A stretch of DNA of 64,000 bases from contig JAHNUO010000011.1 of NCBI GenBank assembly GCA_019787685.1, positions 1,302,001-1,366,000 on the forward strand. Reading direction: 5' to 3'. This document shows, one piece after another, positions 22,080-34,538 of this stretch (its first letter is position 1; the number at the start of each line of letters is the position of its first letter). Both the position numbers and the translations under genes were made by a program. Source of the DNA: Chiua virens. Lineage: Eukaryota > Basidiomycota > Agaricomycetes > Boletales > Boletaceae. A model generated the notes under the pieces. That model ran no database searches. It saw only the letters and a program-made list of their open reading frames with translations, and was not told the origin of the DNA.

Positions 22080-25000
22080 ATGAACTTGAAGGCTTTACTA
22101 ACCAATCTGTTCAAGGAAGACACCCCTGACGAGGAGGAGCGTGTTGATGCGTCCTCTCCTGAGTCGCGGCAGAAGAAAGACTCGGAGAAAGTGGTGGACG
22201 ATGTGACTCATGGCAGTCGGTCAACTGGCATGGATGATGCAGACTCGGATCAAGACCAGGACCAGGAGGATTATGACAACGCTCCCCCCGTCGACATTCA
22301 GTCAGACACAACACCACGTCCCCTGCACCGTCTTCTTTCCCGGGTATTGTCAGCGGTATTTCCTTCTCCAAGTAATGAGGAAGAGATACAAGCATATTTA
22401 CCCCACTATCGGACTCTACCGATCCTGTCCGGCATCGCCATTCCATTCTCCATCTTGTTAGAGATACCCGGGATAACGTCAGACTGGTATACCCAAACAG
22501 AGGGCTCCACTGTGGTAACCTCGAAATCCAACCCTCCCTTACTCAGCGTCGGAATTGCGTTGAGCTTGTTTTGCGCGGTCTTGGCCAATAGTCTGTTTAG
22601 TCGTTCGTTTTTTGGAGTGGCGCATCAAAACGATGACGATTTTATGTGTCGTATTTCTTTCAATCCACGGTAAGCTCATCATCCTATCTCCTACGTCGTA
22701 GCCTTATCACGATGTTCAGATATGGTCAACATTGCCGTTCTTGCCACATTCGGAGCGACAAATAATGATTATTCAGTTGGGGCATCCATTCTGGTTAACT
22801 TTATGTTCCACGGTTGTGTCCATGTTCACGAACCTGACCCTTATCATCGATCTTATTCGAACCCCTGACTTCAAGCAAAGCGGTGAGTCTGTTCGAATTA
22901 CCTTCCCAGTCAGGTATTCACTCTACACAGGCAGTGGACTCACCCGAAGGCAACGATCATTGGTTATCATCATCATCGGTCTCTTTTGCTATATTGCACT
23001 GGGTGCTCTGGTCAATTCGCTGCTTCTCGACTTGTACATTCGTCGATGGTTTATACTTTACGGTCGTAACGATCGAGACGATCGGCTTTGGAGATATTGT
23101 TCCAAATGGCAGTGGCTCCAGAGTTTTTATCTGTTTCTACGCCACGTTGGGCGTGATCAATCTCGCCTTCGTGGTCGGCTACGTTCGCGAGACGGTCCTA
23201 GAGGGCCTTGATTTCAGGTATCGCAAGCGACTCATGGCCATCAAGGAGAAGAGACGCGCTGCTGCTCTTCGGAGGCATGCAGAGCACCGATGGAGACATG
23301 CGGTTGTGTGGCGTTTGCGCGAGCGGCATGCCCCTGTTTGGATTCCAAGTAACACAAACGACCAAAAGTCTTTTTGGTCGAACATCAAGTCTTGCGCCCG
23401 TCACGCCGAGTGGGGAATTCGGACGGCTGCCAAGAGAAGCACACACCAGACCCGAGGTCGACATGGTACGAAGCTCAATTTATGGGCCCTTCCGCACTGT
23501 CAGCTCGAAGCTGCAGCCCTCGAGGCCGGTGTCCCTTTGGATACTTTACTCCCCGAGGATTTCTATGACACATATGATCAAGAAACCTGTAACCATAGTG
23601 CTGGTGTGGAGCATCATACCTTGCCGTCCTGGTTTGTTGTTCACCCGGTCTACCATCGTCCTGCACTTTCCACGGTGTCCTCTGACACATCGCCGGCTGG
23701 GTGGAATGGCTGTGATGCTCTCGAAGCTGAGCTTTGCTGTTTATGGCTCTGGTGGGACTCCCCTTCCAGATGCACATGGCGATCAAGATGATTTGACCGC
23801 CCAGGACAGTTCCGGAAGTTTGACCATCTCGGACGATTCAAGAGACTATCGTGACATCGTAGCGGATACCGAGAAGAAAGCCTATGTCACTCGCTCAGGG
23901 TTTGATCTGGGGCTGGTTTCTCGTTTTCTGGATGGTGAGCAATCACAAAAGCGTGGAAATGATTGCTGAAGTTACCTGTGCAGGGTGGTGCTGCCATCTT
24001 TCACGCGACTGAGGGTTGGTCGTATGGATCGTCTGTCTACTTTTGTCAGTTCTTGCTCTAACTTCCAGGGTTTTTTTTGCTAACGCTATTTGGTAGGCTT
24101 TATTTCCTTCACCACGATTGGATATGGAGATTTGGCACCCGTCACGTCAGTGGGTCGCGCCATCTTTGTGGTGTGGGCGTTGATTGGTGTTGCGACCATG
24201 ACGATCTTCATTTCGGGTTCGTATCGGATTGCTTCATCCCCATTCACAGCACTAAAGCAGCAGATACAGTCGTTTCTGAGGCATATACCTCCCGATATAA
24301 GGGCATCCTTGGTCGCAATTCCTTCAAACACGTCGTCGAGAAATATCGCAGTCATACAGAGGTCGAGCTGAGCGAAAAGATGCAACACATAGGTACCAAG
24401 GTGAGGTTCCTTCTAGACGGCACGGTTCAACGCGAAGAGACCGACGTTGTCGAGGACGAGTCACCGCCAGCTAGCGAGGCTGCCGACGACGACGACGTCA
24501 CCCCCGCTGCTCCATCGACGTCCCAGCGCGACCCGCACTCCGAGGCTGAGCAGTCGCTCGAACGGCTCCCACAACAAATCTTGACAGAGACACGGTCGAT
24601 TCCAACAATACATGCAGCTGATCAGCGACTTTGACCAGCGTTCGCCTGACACGGAACGATTCGTTGATCAGGTGGTCTGGAATCTTCTCGATGAGGTTAT
24701 GGGTGGGCGGAAGCTGACCGGGTCTACGAAGATGGATCTGTTGCATGATGCGGAGAGTCGTCAGGTTCGTTTTCCTGCCCCTTTCTGTTCTGTCTACGAC
24801 AGCTAACTTGCTTTTTGTCTCGACTGATACGCAGACGCTGATGGTATTGGGCATAGAACGTGAGTAGAATGGCCTGTGCATCAAATCTCCGTTTGGGTGT
24901 TGATACATCTCATTTGCAGGGTCTTTAAAAGAGCTCATGGGTATTTCTGAGCAGGCCATCGGGGCTATCCAGCAACGAGACAGAATCATCACATCGTTGC

Positions 25001-25098
25001 GACAGGAGGATGAAGCAGAGGTTAGGCGGAGCTCCGGGTACAGTATTGGACACGAGGGAGTCCTGAACACATCTCAAGAACGCTGGTGCGAGATCTAA
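22080..25098 (+). pseudogene. TOK1-type K+ channel, copy B (multiple frameshifts)
   Basis: Tandem duplicate of copy A with the same exon order and both pore loops (IGFGD near 23085, TIGYGD near 24120). It keeps the original N-terminus MNLKALLTNLFKEDTPDEEE. Base-by-base comparison with copy A shows extra single bases near 22587, 22765, 23035, 23675, 23910 and 24605; each moves the reading frame away from the one homologous to copy A. At the end of the second pore module it retains a clean 44-base intron (GTTCGT...AAGCAG) joining TIFIS to ADTVVSEAYTSRYK. The last exon ends at TAA 25096-25098. Either decayed or heavily affected by read errors; the number of shifts in non-homopolymer sites favours real decay of at least part. 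Confidence 0.8.
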
Positions 25099-25550
25099 CT
25101 AGTATCTTACATGTATTTTTTTGTTACTAGCCTTTTCCCTGAATTTAGTGTACTTTCGTAATGAAAATTCAGTGACGACCTGTTCAATTCCATGATCATC
25201 ACGTATTACAGCTTCAGTGTTATTGTGTACGATTTAATTGTCTCATTCTGACCGGTCACTAGTCAGTCACCAGAACCGCCCATGACAGATCTCGAATGGC
25301 AACTTTCGATTTGCGCTATTGAGTTGACAATCAAGAAAAACGTAACGCTAAGATTGCTACATATAATGAGAAGCGCGAGGCCGTGAATAGATATGAATAA
25401 AATATATGCAATGTCTCCAACGGGGATACTGATAGAAATGCGGTGTAAAGTGTCAGTTATGCGTGATCACGGGTAATGAATGAATGATACCCAGCCCGTG
25501 ATCATGATAGAAATGCGATCCAAAACTTGAAAGTGTATGATACAAATGCC
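25099..25550. other. Intergenic
   Basis: No gene seen between channel B and the zinc-finger relic. Confidence 0.4.
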
Positions 25551-25552
25551 AG

Positions 25553-26540
25553 TGTCACCCTAGTCCCAGTGAAATCTTGTAAGCATGAAGGTGTCCTTAT
25601 AGAGAGGGTTCGGACGTTGGAACTCAGTAAAGGTTTTGTGCCTGAGCCGCGAAGTCCGAGTTGGAAGCGAACGGTCTGTGGGTAAACGTTCATATCGGGG
25701 GGCACAGACTTAGCGAACGAGTTGGATTGTGGCATATCCTTCATCGAAGGCCTCAGCTGGGTAAAATAATCATAATTGTCGTAGCTTTGATGTGCTGTAT
25801 TGGTTGGAGGAAGGAACGGTGCTCCGAACATAAGCGAGTCGTCGATCGTGTTCAATGTAGAGGCCGGGAAGGTAGTCGGGATGGCCGTATCATGGTTGGA
25901 TTGGAGTGGAAGTGGCATCGTGCGCTGATGGTGATGCCTTGACTATATCATTAGCCAGGAAGCGCTCTGATTCGTGTGGTCAGATGATGAGTTAGAACGT
26001 TTCCTGGCTAATTTGAGAGACCGCCGGCGTGAAAACCTTGGGTTCCGTGGAAACGGTATCACGCGGAGATGTTGCCTTGGGTGGATAATCGTTGTATTGA
26101 GCCAAAATCTGCGTCGATGACTAACTGCGCGGTTGGTTTAGGGACCGGTTCATCGTACTGGTCGAGGTGAGAGATTCTGCTTCTCAAGCAGAGACATGTC
26201 ATCCGCCGTGGGGACTTCTTGTTCCGGAGAGACCCGAAGAGGGGGCAGATGAACCTGTTGGGTCGAGGCTGGTCACCGAGCTGTCGACTCGCGCAACTTT
26301 CAGAGCAAGTTCTAGCGGTTCCAGAAGGGTCGAATTCGACCTCGATGACGAGTATGAAGATTACCCAGTCTCGAAAGCAAAGATATTGATGGCGAACACG
26401 CATCCGAGCCGTCCGGTGAAGGAAGTTGGGACTCGGGAGGTGGAGCAAGTTGAGGCTCGTTGGAAATTTTACTGCGTTCTTCGGGGTCTGCGCTGGCCGT
26501 GCACCGCGAGGGACGCGATGAAGAACTATACAGTACGAGC
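25553..26540 (-). pseudogene. Relic of a C2H2 zinc-finger gene (C-terminal part)
   Basis: Read on the minus strand, pieces in shifting frames match the non-finger part of the gene at 59,252-60,674 in the same order. SSSRPSRCTAS matches its SLRPSRSTVT; TSLDPTGSS matches TSLDQLGPSS; QLVIDADF matches QSAIDADF; NHDTAIPTTFPASTLNTIDD matches NPDTAIPTTFRVPTWNTIDD; NMNVYPQTV-like sequence matches NMGVHPKTV. No finger sequence was found and several stops interrupt it. It borders the AT-rich repeat island, which may have removed the 5' part. Confidence 0.72.
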
Positions 26541-26792
26541 CTAGATTGTTATTGTGTCGTCCTGCTAGGATGAACAGTACGCGATTTCTAAAAGTGATTA
26601 GCCAGATGGAAGAATCTTAGGAGATTCATACAAGGGCGAGAAAAGAGGAGAGAATCAGCGATGATTGGTAAGTTCGTTGTTCCGGATTCGAGAGAGAATG
26701 AGAAGACGGTGGCGGCGAGACGACATCACCTATGTTTCCCACACTTTTAAGTTTATAAACTGTTACGAGCATAAATGAGGTAACACTTACTA

Positions 26793-26990
26793 CAGTCAAC
26801 TCTCACATAACCAATACCCATTTGGGAGCATGTAACACTCCCAGGACTGAAAATTACTGAAGGAATGTAGTAGACAGTTTGTAGTATGACCTTTTCTCTG
26901 TCTATGTTCCCAACTTGTCATACCCTGTTGAGTTGACAGTTTCACTGTCAGCAGTGCTAGAAGGGGTATCAGTTATGTGAGAGTTGACTG
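26793..26990. mobile_element. Short non-autonomous TIR element, Tc1/mariner (pogo/Fot1-like) type
   Basis: 198 bases. The terminal inverted repeats begin cagtcaactctcacataac on the left, and the right end is its near-exact complement (gttatgtgagagttgactg). TA stands on both sides (26791-26792 and 26991-26992), the target duplication of Tc1/mariner elements. TIRs of the form AGTCRACTCTC are common in fungal pogo/Fot1 elements. There is no coding capacity. Confidence 0.82.
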
Positions 26991-27649
26991 TAGCTTGCTT
27001 GACAGCTTTTTGTGAGTACTGTGGTGTGCCCCATGGTTCACTAGGGACTTACAGTACATAAGGTAGACTCAACTACAGAATTATAAGTACATCTCCCTTT
27101 TTGGTAAGCTAGCTACAACAGGTCCTCTGCAACACATTTCACTCAACCATGCATTCTCCTTGCCACATGGGGGGTGCCTAAACAGTTATTGATTGATTTA
27201 TATAGTGTAATGGAACATTTCAGACTGCTTGTGATATATATTTTACAATGTAGAATAGGTAGATAAATGAAAATGAGAGAAAACAAGAAAAGCAAATAGA
27301 AATTCTATTTACTGATTTATCCCTCTGTAAAATTGGTTTCCAAGTTCTATATATACATCATGACAATGTCATAGAATATTGGAATGCATGGAGGTCTTCT
27401 TGGAGTAGTAGAAATATATATGCCTCCTATCCCTGAATTACAAAAAAGCATCTTCTGAATTGGTAGAGATTTATTACATATGTTTGTCTACTGTATCCTA
27501 GCAGCTCAAATATCCAGAAGCTTCCCCTGGAAAATAATACAGAATATGCTCACTAGCCCCTATGTATCTTGAAGTGGTCAAACCAGGATTCCACACCAGT
27601 GTCAGGGCAACTATCTATGATCTTAGTGTACATACATGACATTATGCAT

Positions 27650-30600
27650 GTTTGATCACAATGACTGAGTCTCTTGTTTCCTCTAGACAATATGATATCA
27701 TCTTCTAAGTCCTTCAAGATACAAGCCTTGCCATTGCAATGTTGACAATTTGACACTGGAACATGCATAGGATCTGCTTCCTACTCAAGGAAGGATATGA
27801 TTGAAACACTTTTTACTGGTTATATATGTGATTAAGTGCAATACACATGCAAAGTGTACAGAATGTGTGCAATTATGTGTGATGTGAGTACAAAGCATGT
27901 GATATGTATGATGTGAAATGCACATTTATAGTTTGTATCATATTTAGTCATATGAGTCATACATGGTAAGATTGGGCCATTCCAGGTCATACCTAATTTT
28001 CATATGAGTCAAATTTGACCAGGCACTTAGCAAGTCATCAAGAAATGAGACATGAGCTTATCTAAGAAATACTCCCAAAGCAAAATATAAAGGCTGTAAC
28101 CTCTTGAGCAGCCCCTTATCTGCCAAAGTAAGTATACTACAGTACTTATCAACACTGACATCATGCATAACATCTCAAAGGTTATCATGTTTCTCAAAGC
28201 TTCCATTTTCATTGTCGTCCTCTTTCTCATCTTCCTTCTCAGTCATGGTCCTGCACCTATACTCAAGGATTCTGTCAACGGTTCTATTAACATCAAAATA
28301 TGACTTATCACCTCTGCCATCATAATCTGCCTCTTTGCCTTTCTAATTTTCTTGACAGGTAGCTTAAAACCTAAGTCTGAATTCTTGCTATCACATAGGC
28401 TAATGTAATTTCTTTACTAGCTAGTAATGGCATAAGCTCCTCTGCCTTGTACATGATGTTTGGCCTTCCCAGTCTGGTCATTGACTGGTTGTATTGGGTG
28501 ATGACAAAGGACAAGGAAGAGACATACTATATCACTAACTTCAAGTTATTAGTAGAATGGTTCATCGAGGTGGTCATGCAGGTTAGGGGAACCCAGGCAT
28601 CAGGAGGGGAAGCAGGTTATGGTTAAACTAGTAACCCTTACACCTTAGGCTCTTTAGTAAGTAGTACATATTTTTTTTGGTATTCTACTTTACTAATCTC
28701 TTCTTTGACAGGTTCCACAGTGCCAGTTCACTACCCTACTGAATTCATTACAGGTCCAGGACTCAGAGAAGCCACTGGAAGTGGAGTCTGATCAACCCCT
28801 ACTTGGTGATCTTGAGGACTCAGGTCCAGGCTTGGACTTGTTTGTATAGGGTAGAGATTTTATGTTATTTGTATAGAACAGTTTTATTCAGTTTAAATTT
28901 ATTTGTACATGCTAGATTATCATAATATGTCATCCACCTATGTTTTCCACACTTTTAAGTTTATAAACTATTATGAGCATAAATGAGGTACATACATACA
29001 TGGCATTATGCTCCCAAAGTTTCAAAAAATATCTCATGGGATGAGGTCAGAGAAACAGAAATGACATAGAATGTGTGTGTGAGAAGTTGATCAGAACTTA
29101 GGAGACTTTGCAAAAACATATCAATAGCACACAAATCTGATAGTCAGAACATGTACAGAACATGGGGTAGACTATTTCAAACATGGAAAAGTGTTCCAGA
29201 CATTGTACCTAACATTATATGTTGTATAAGAGTTCAAAAATGTGACATACAAGTAAATCTCCCATATAGCAACATAATTATATATATACTATCAGCTTAC
29301 AAGCAGAGATAATATTTTGATTTTAAATGTTCCCATAGTGCTTATAATGCTAGGTGCAATGTTTGGAACACTTTTCCATGCTTGAAAATAGTCTACCCCA
29401 TGTTCTGTACATGTTCTGACTATCAGATTTGTGTGCTATTGATATGTTTTTGCAAAGTCTCCTAAGTTCTGATCAACTTCTCACACACACATTCTATGTC
29501 ATTTCTGTTTCTCTGACCTCATCCCATGAGATATTTTTTGAAACTTTGGGAGCATAATGCCATGTATGTATGTACCTCATTTATGCTCATAATAGTTTAT
29601 AAACTTAAAAGTGTGGAAAACATAGGTGGATGACATATTATGATAATCTAGCATGTACAAATAAATTTAAACTGAATAAAACTGTTCTATACAAATAACA
29701 TAAAATCTCTACCCTATACAAACAAGTCCAAGCCTGGACCTGAGTCCTCAAGATCACCAAGTAGGGGTTGATCAGACTCCACTTCCAGTGGCTTCTCTGA
29801 GTCCTGGACCTGTAATGAATTCAGTAGGGTAGTGAACTGGCACTGTGGAACCTGTCAAAGAAGAGATTAGTAAAGTAGAATACCAAAAAAAATATGTACT
29901 ACTTACTGAAGAGCCTAAGGTGTAAGGGTTACTAGTTTGACCATAACCTGCTTCCCCTCCTGATGCCTGGGTTCCCCTAACCTGCATGACCACCTCGATG
30001 AACCATTCTACTAATAACTTGAAGTTAGTGATATAGTATGTCTCTTCCTTGTCCTTTGTCATCACCCAATACAACCAGTCAATGACCAGACTGGGAAGGC
30101 CAAGCATCATGTACAAGGCAGAGGAGCTTATGCCATTACTAGCTAGTAAAGAAATTACATTAGCCTATGTGATAGCAAGAATTCAGACTTAGGTTTTAAG
30201 CTACCTGTCAAGAAAATTAGAAAGGCAAAGAGGCAGATTATGATGGCAGAGGTGATAAGTCATATTTTGATGTTAATAGAACCGTTGACAGAATCCTTGA
30301 GTATAGGTGCAGGACCATGACTGAGAAGGAAGATGAGAAAGAGGACGACAATGAAAATGGAAGCTTTGAGAAACATGATAACCTTTGAGGTGTTATGCAT
30401 GATGTCAGTGTTGATAAGTACTGTAGTATACTTACTTTGGCAGATAAGGGGCTGCTCAAGAGGTTACAGCCTTTATATTTTGCTTTGGGAGTATTTCTTA
30501 GATAAGCTCATGTCTCATTTCTTGATGACTTGCTAAGTGCCTGGTCAAATTTGACTCATATGAAATTAGGTATGACCTGGAATGACTCAATCTTACCATG

Positions 30601-30913
30601 TATGACTCATATGACTAAATATGATACAAACTATAAATGTGCATTTCACATCATACATATCACATGCTTTGTACTCACATCACACACAATTGCACACATT
30701 CAATACACTTGTATCACAACTCATGATCATGATTACATATATAACCAGTAAAAAGTGTTTCAATCATATCCTTCCTTGAGTAGGAAGCAGATCCTATGCA
30801 TGTTCCAGTGTCAAATTGTCAATACTAGTATTGCAATGACAAGGCTTGTATCTTGAAGGACTTAGAAGATGATATCATAATGTCTAGAGGAAACAAGAGA
30901 CTCAGTCATTGTG
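27650..30913. repeat. Giant inverted repeat, arms about 1.57 kb
   Basis: Sequence 27650-29217 reappears in reverse complement at 29345-30913. Matching points sum to about 58,563, giving an axis near 29,281, with a 127-base unique centre. The arms are nearly identical apart from a few substitutions, several being T in the left arm where the right has C (for example at the stop in the 28.6 kb frame), and a rearranged patch near 27.83/30.71 kb. The left end lies near tgtttgatcacaatgactg. Each arm contains the end motif also found at 26.74 and 39.3 kb. Confidence 0.92.
28446..28850 (+). pseudogene. Mobile-element gene remnant in left arm
   Basis: Frame beginning MMFGLPSLVIDWLYWVMTKD and closing in a stop after GGEAGYG. 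A GTAAGT...TTTGACAG intron-like stretch follows at about 28656-28710. The next frame reads VPQCQFTTLLNSLQVQDSEK to a stop after GPGLDLFV. In the right arm (30116..29772, minus strand) the first stop is absent (C instead of T). The family was not recognised; a transposase tail is a guess. Confidence 0.3.
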
Positions 30914-31134
30914 ATCAAACACAACTGAGGTATGTATCTGTGAAAATTGATAGCATCAGCAAATCAGTACTTGTAAAGTAGATCCACTATCTTTCAAGTT
31001 ACTTCACACTTACTTTGACACTTTACTTTTACTGACTTTATTGGACTTTCAATTACTTTCAAGAAAACATATTTTGTCATTTAAAAAGATTTGCATTTCA
31101 AGCATTTAAGTATAACAACTAAGTGGATAAATAA

Positions 31135-31640
31135 AATGAGTATAATAGAAAATAAGTGGTAAAATATCTGATGACAAAATGAACTCACAATATTAACCTG
31201 TTTGGTGATTGAGGAGATATGGAGAGGTTGTGGTGTATCTGAAGTAAAGCACATTGATTTGGCAGTGGGAATAGCAAGTGAAATGCTAGAATATAATGGA
31301 AAATAAGTGGTGAAGCATCTGACAGTGAAATAAACTCATAGCATTAAGTTTAGTAATTAAGGTGGTATAGAGAGGTTGTGGCATATCCAATGTGAATTGC
31401 AGTGATCTAACAGTGGAGATGAACTTTATGTTGTGAGTTCATTTCATCATTGAATGCAATCATTTTCCAGTATATTCTAGCTATTCACTCAAAAGCATGT
31501 GATTTAAGGTCATTAAGCTTATCCCAGTTATCCCAAATTGATCTGAGGGTGGGGACACCAAGTAAATACCTAGAATAAGATGAAAAATAAGTTGTAAAAC
31601 ATCTGACAGCAAAATAAACTCAGAGTCAAAATTTGTGATC
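31135..31640. repeat. Degenerate direct repeats
   Basis: Three diverged copies of a roughly 60-base unit (agtataatagaaaataagtg..., ending in gaaataaactca-like sequence) start near 31139, 31289 and 31569. They are followed by similar gagatatgg...gaggttg words, so the repeating unit was probably about 150 bases. Confidence 0.55.
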
Positions 31641-32540
31641 AAGAGATATGGGGGTGGAGGAAGAGGTTGGACAATATCTAGGGGTGTTTGGGGGCACAAA
31701 AATGATGGCAGTAGTCTCTAAATTGATTAGGGATGATAAGGAATGAGTACAACAACAAGTGTGCCACATTACTAGTCACAATGACACCAAACTTTGATAA
31801 GATTGGTGGGTGGTAGGTGACATTTGTGGAGTTTTGCAGTGGAGAACAGATATGGCAATGGCATCAAAGTGGATTAGGAATGGTAGAGAATTAATGGCAT
31901 GGTGAACAGACAATGCCAAGACTTGAAACAAGTCAAAATGGTTGGTGCATTTTGTCACCATGTTAAGATGTTGGATGAAATGAGTAACACCCTGGGACAA
32001 TCAGATAAGTCCTTTTAAAATAGGCTGTACATAGTCTGTACATAGTTACAAACACATTTTGCCTAGCTAACTACTAATGTGGTTGAACATAATTAACAAC
32101 AAACTTATATAATGTCACTAGTTCTGTTAATGGAAATTAGGCTTGGGAAAAGGGTAAAATATTATGTCTAAATTTAGACAAAGTAGCGGTGAAGCTTTTG
32201 TTTTGTAAGCTAATTTGAGAACAATAGAGAATATGTTTTAATATATTGGTACCGTATCATATTTCAAGCATGTTGTGGAACATGTAAGCTGGGCATACCC
32301 AGAATGCTCTTTTCTGATTGGCCAGCATCCATTAACAGAAATATATATTAGAATATTTTGTTATATAATTTTAATAATATTTATGATTAAAATTCAATGT
32401 AAACATAAGCTCTGATACATATTTTAAGCATTTGTGGAGTATATATTCTAAATCTATTGTTTACTGTTCCATAAAAACATTTCATGGTACTTATTTTTGA
32501 TATATAGCAAACTATTTTAAGACAAAATGTTGAAAAACCT

Positions 32541-33133
32541 TGGTGGAATGTGTTCGTAGCTATGCTACAAGGACTTATCTGATCTTCCCAGGGGTGCAAG
32601 TGAAAAATCTCCGGCGTAATGCCAGTGTGATCGCTTTATGCATAGGCATAGTCAGTCATGTCCTTCCCATATTTCACCTCCCTGCTGCCCTGGAGAGATC
32701 TTATCAAGGATACGCACACAAGGTATGTGGAACGCGTTTTTGACTTGAAAAAGTTGTTTAAATTCAAACTAAATGAGACGGACACGGACGAGAATCCAAT
32801 GAGATGACCAGCTTGACTCATCAATCCGTGTTCTTCTTTTTCCCAAGGACGGTTCCGCATTTCTGAGGGGTACATGCGAATCAATGGAGGCACCAACGTC
32901 AAGTTTCATCACGGCGCGTGGCGGTCCCGAGCCTATCACCAGCTACGAGTAACGGTTTGGAGGGTTTTGCGCCAGGAGTCAGGAAATGGTCGAAAATGGT
33001 CGTCAGATACTAGAGTACAATCAGTCTCTGTGAAGAACAGAAATGAAATTGGTGCTACTTGTTGTCAGACCTACTAATGCGGCGGAGTTGACTGCACACT
33101 GTGTGTTGCACCCGATCGATCCGCGTCAACGAG
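32541..33133. other. Intergenic
   Basis: Normal composition returns near 32545. No gene could be supported before the HAD phosphatase. Confidence 0.4.
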
Positions 33134-34538
33134 ATGGCCTTTCGAGCCAAGGCTCAGCCTCCGATACAGGCACTCCTCATCGACATTTCGGGCACCCTCT
33201 TGATAGGATCGTCGTCTATTGCCGGCGCTGCACAAGCACTCGCAAAGCTTCGAGCTGCACACATCCCGTTTCGGTTCTGCAGCAATACGAGTAAGGAGTC
33301 GAGCGAGGCCATCCACAAGCGGATGCAGGCAGCCGGGTTGGACGTCCGTCGGGCGGAATTATGGACCAGCATTGGGGCGCTGAAGTCTGTATTGAAGGAG
33401 TTGGGTGTCAAGAGGTGCGTTGGCGTTTGGAGTTACCCGACAGTGGACTCCTGCTTTCTTGGTTCTAGGACTGCCTTGTATCCCTCGAACGCTTATGTTT
33501 ATCTTTCAGGCCATACATGTTACTTTCACAGTCTGCGCTGGAGGAATGTGCAGAGGAGCCAGAGACACAAGGTGAACCCTCATCACCATCATCCCCATAT
33601 GATGCTGTCGTCGTCGGCCTCGCACCCGCCCTCCTCGACTACGCACATCTCAACACTGCCTTTCGAATCCTCACGGGAGAGGATCGGACCAAGGATGCCC
33701 TAGCGCCCGCTTCTCGCTCGGCAGCGTTAGATATGACACTAGCAGCCCAAACTCGTCCGCCGCTCATCGCGCTCCACAAAGGCCGCTACCTCGAAGCCGT
33801 TGATCACGCTCTCTCCCTCGGCCCTGGCCCGTTCGTGCACGCACTCGAAGACGCCGCGCGAACGTCCGCGACGGTCGTCGGAAAGCCTACACGCGCATTT
33901 TTCGAGGCCGTCCTACGCGATCTGGACCGCGACCTCGTCTCCAACGCTACGCCGCAAGGCAATCCAGGTCGTCAGACATCGGGCAGGTGGGATGGGATCG
34001 CTGTGATTGGTGATGACGTCTCGGCAGACCTTGGGGATGGCGCGGTCGAACTCGGTCTTTGGCGTGTTCTAGGTTAGTCGCAGGTACCTTACTACCTTCT
34101 CCACGGAGGCATAGGACTACCATAACTGACTATGGGTGGGCAGTGAAAACGGGCAAGTATCGCTCCGGGGACGAAGAGCGGATGGACACGCCACCCCCTG
34201 ACCAGGTCTGTTCGTCGTTTCCCGAGTTCGTGGATGCATTGCTCGTAGGAACGGCAAGTGTCGACTTGAACGTTAATACCGTCATAGGAAAGAGGCGACA
34301 CAGTATATCTCTACAACATGGAAATCAACAATCCCATATACACAGCCTGTTGCAATTCATCATGTCTGATGTGAACCCGAAACTAAATTATGATCCTCGT
34401 TTGAGTGAGGTCTTGGGCACTCCAAGCAAAGGAGATGCTCTATTAGTCAGTTTTTGTGAGTCGGTGTCGGTGTCGCAAAGTATTTATTCCAAGCCTCAAC
34501 AGTTGCCGATGGGTAGAAATAGGTGGACGTGTTTGTAG
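33134..34538 (+). CDS. HAD-superfamily phosphatase, HDHD2/LHPP type
   Basis: Exons 33134-33414, 33510-34072 and 34144-34538 sum to 1239 bases (412 aa). HAD motif I is LIDISGTLLIG (nucleophile Asp; the usual general acid two residues on is Ser here, as in other HDHD2 proteins with DxSGT). Motif II is in RFCSNTSKES. The Lys region is LHKGRYLEA with VGKP, and motif IV is VIGDDVSADLGDGA, followed by VKTGKYRSGDEERM. Family members act on small phosphate or phospho-amino-acid substrates; the substrate here is unknown. The normal family end is FVDALL (about residue 310); a further 100 residues of unlike sequence run into the 3' end of the convergent carboxypeptidase. The tail may be an artefact of a missed intron at GTAGGA (34247). 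Confidence 0.85.

Larger units (their letters stand above)
26730..32540. repeat. AT-rich repeat island
   Basis: 5.8 kb of markedly AT-rich sequence between normal-composition flanks, without a confident gene. It contains a pogo-like TIR element, a giant inverted repeat, copies of a shared end motif (about 26735, 28940, 29620) and degenerate direct repeats at 31.1-31.6 kb. Short frames inside the inverted repeat show intron-like borders and may be remains of a mobile-element gene. Confidence 0.8.

Noticed and set aside
30333..30536. 67-residue frame MRKRTTMKMEALRN..., present twice in opposite orientation
   Set aside because: It is repeated only because it lies in the inverted-repeat arms; no sign of selection or of a known family.
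26730..32540. Mitochondrial or plasmid-derived origin of the AT-rich island
   Set aside because: No mitochondrial gene or rRNA recognised; the repeat motif also occurs at 39.3 kb, which fits a nuclear repeat family.
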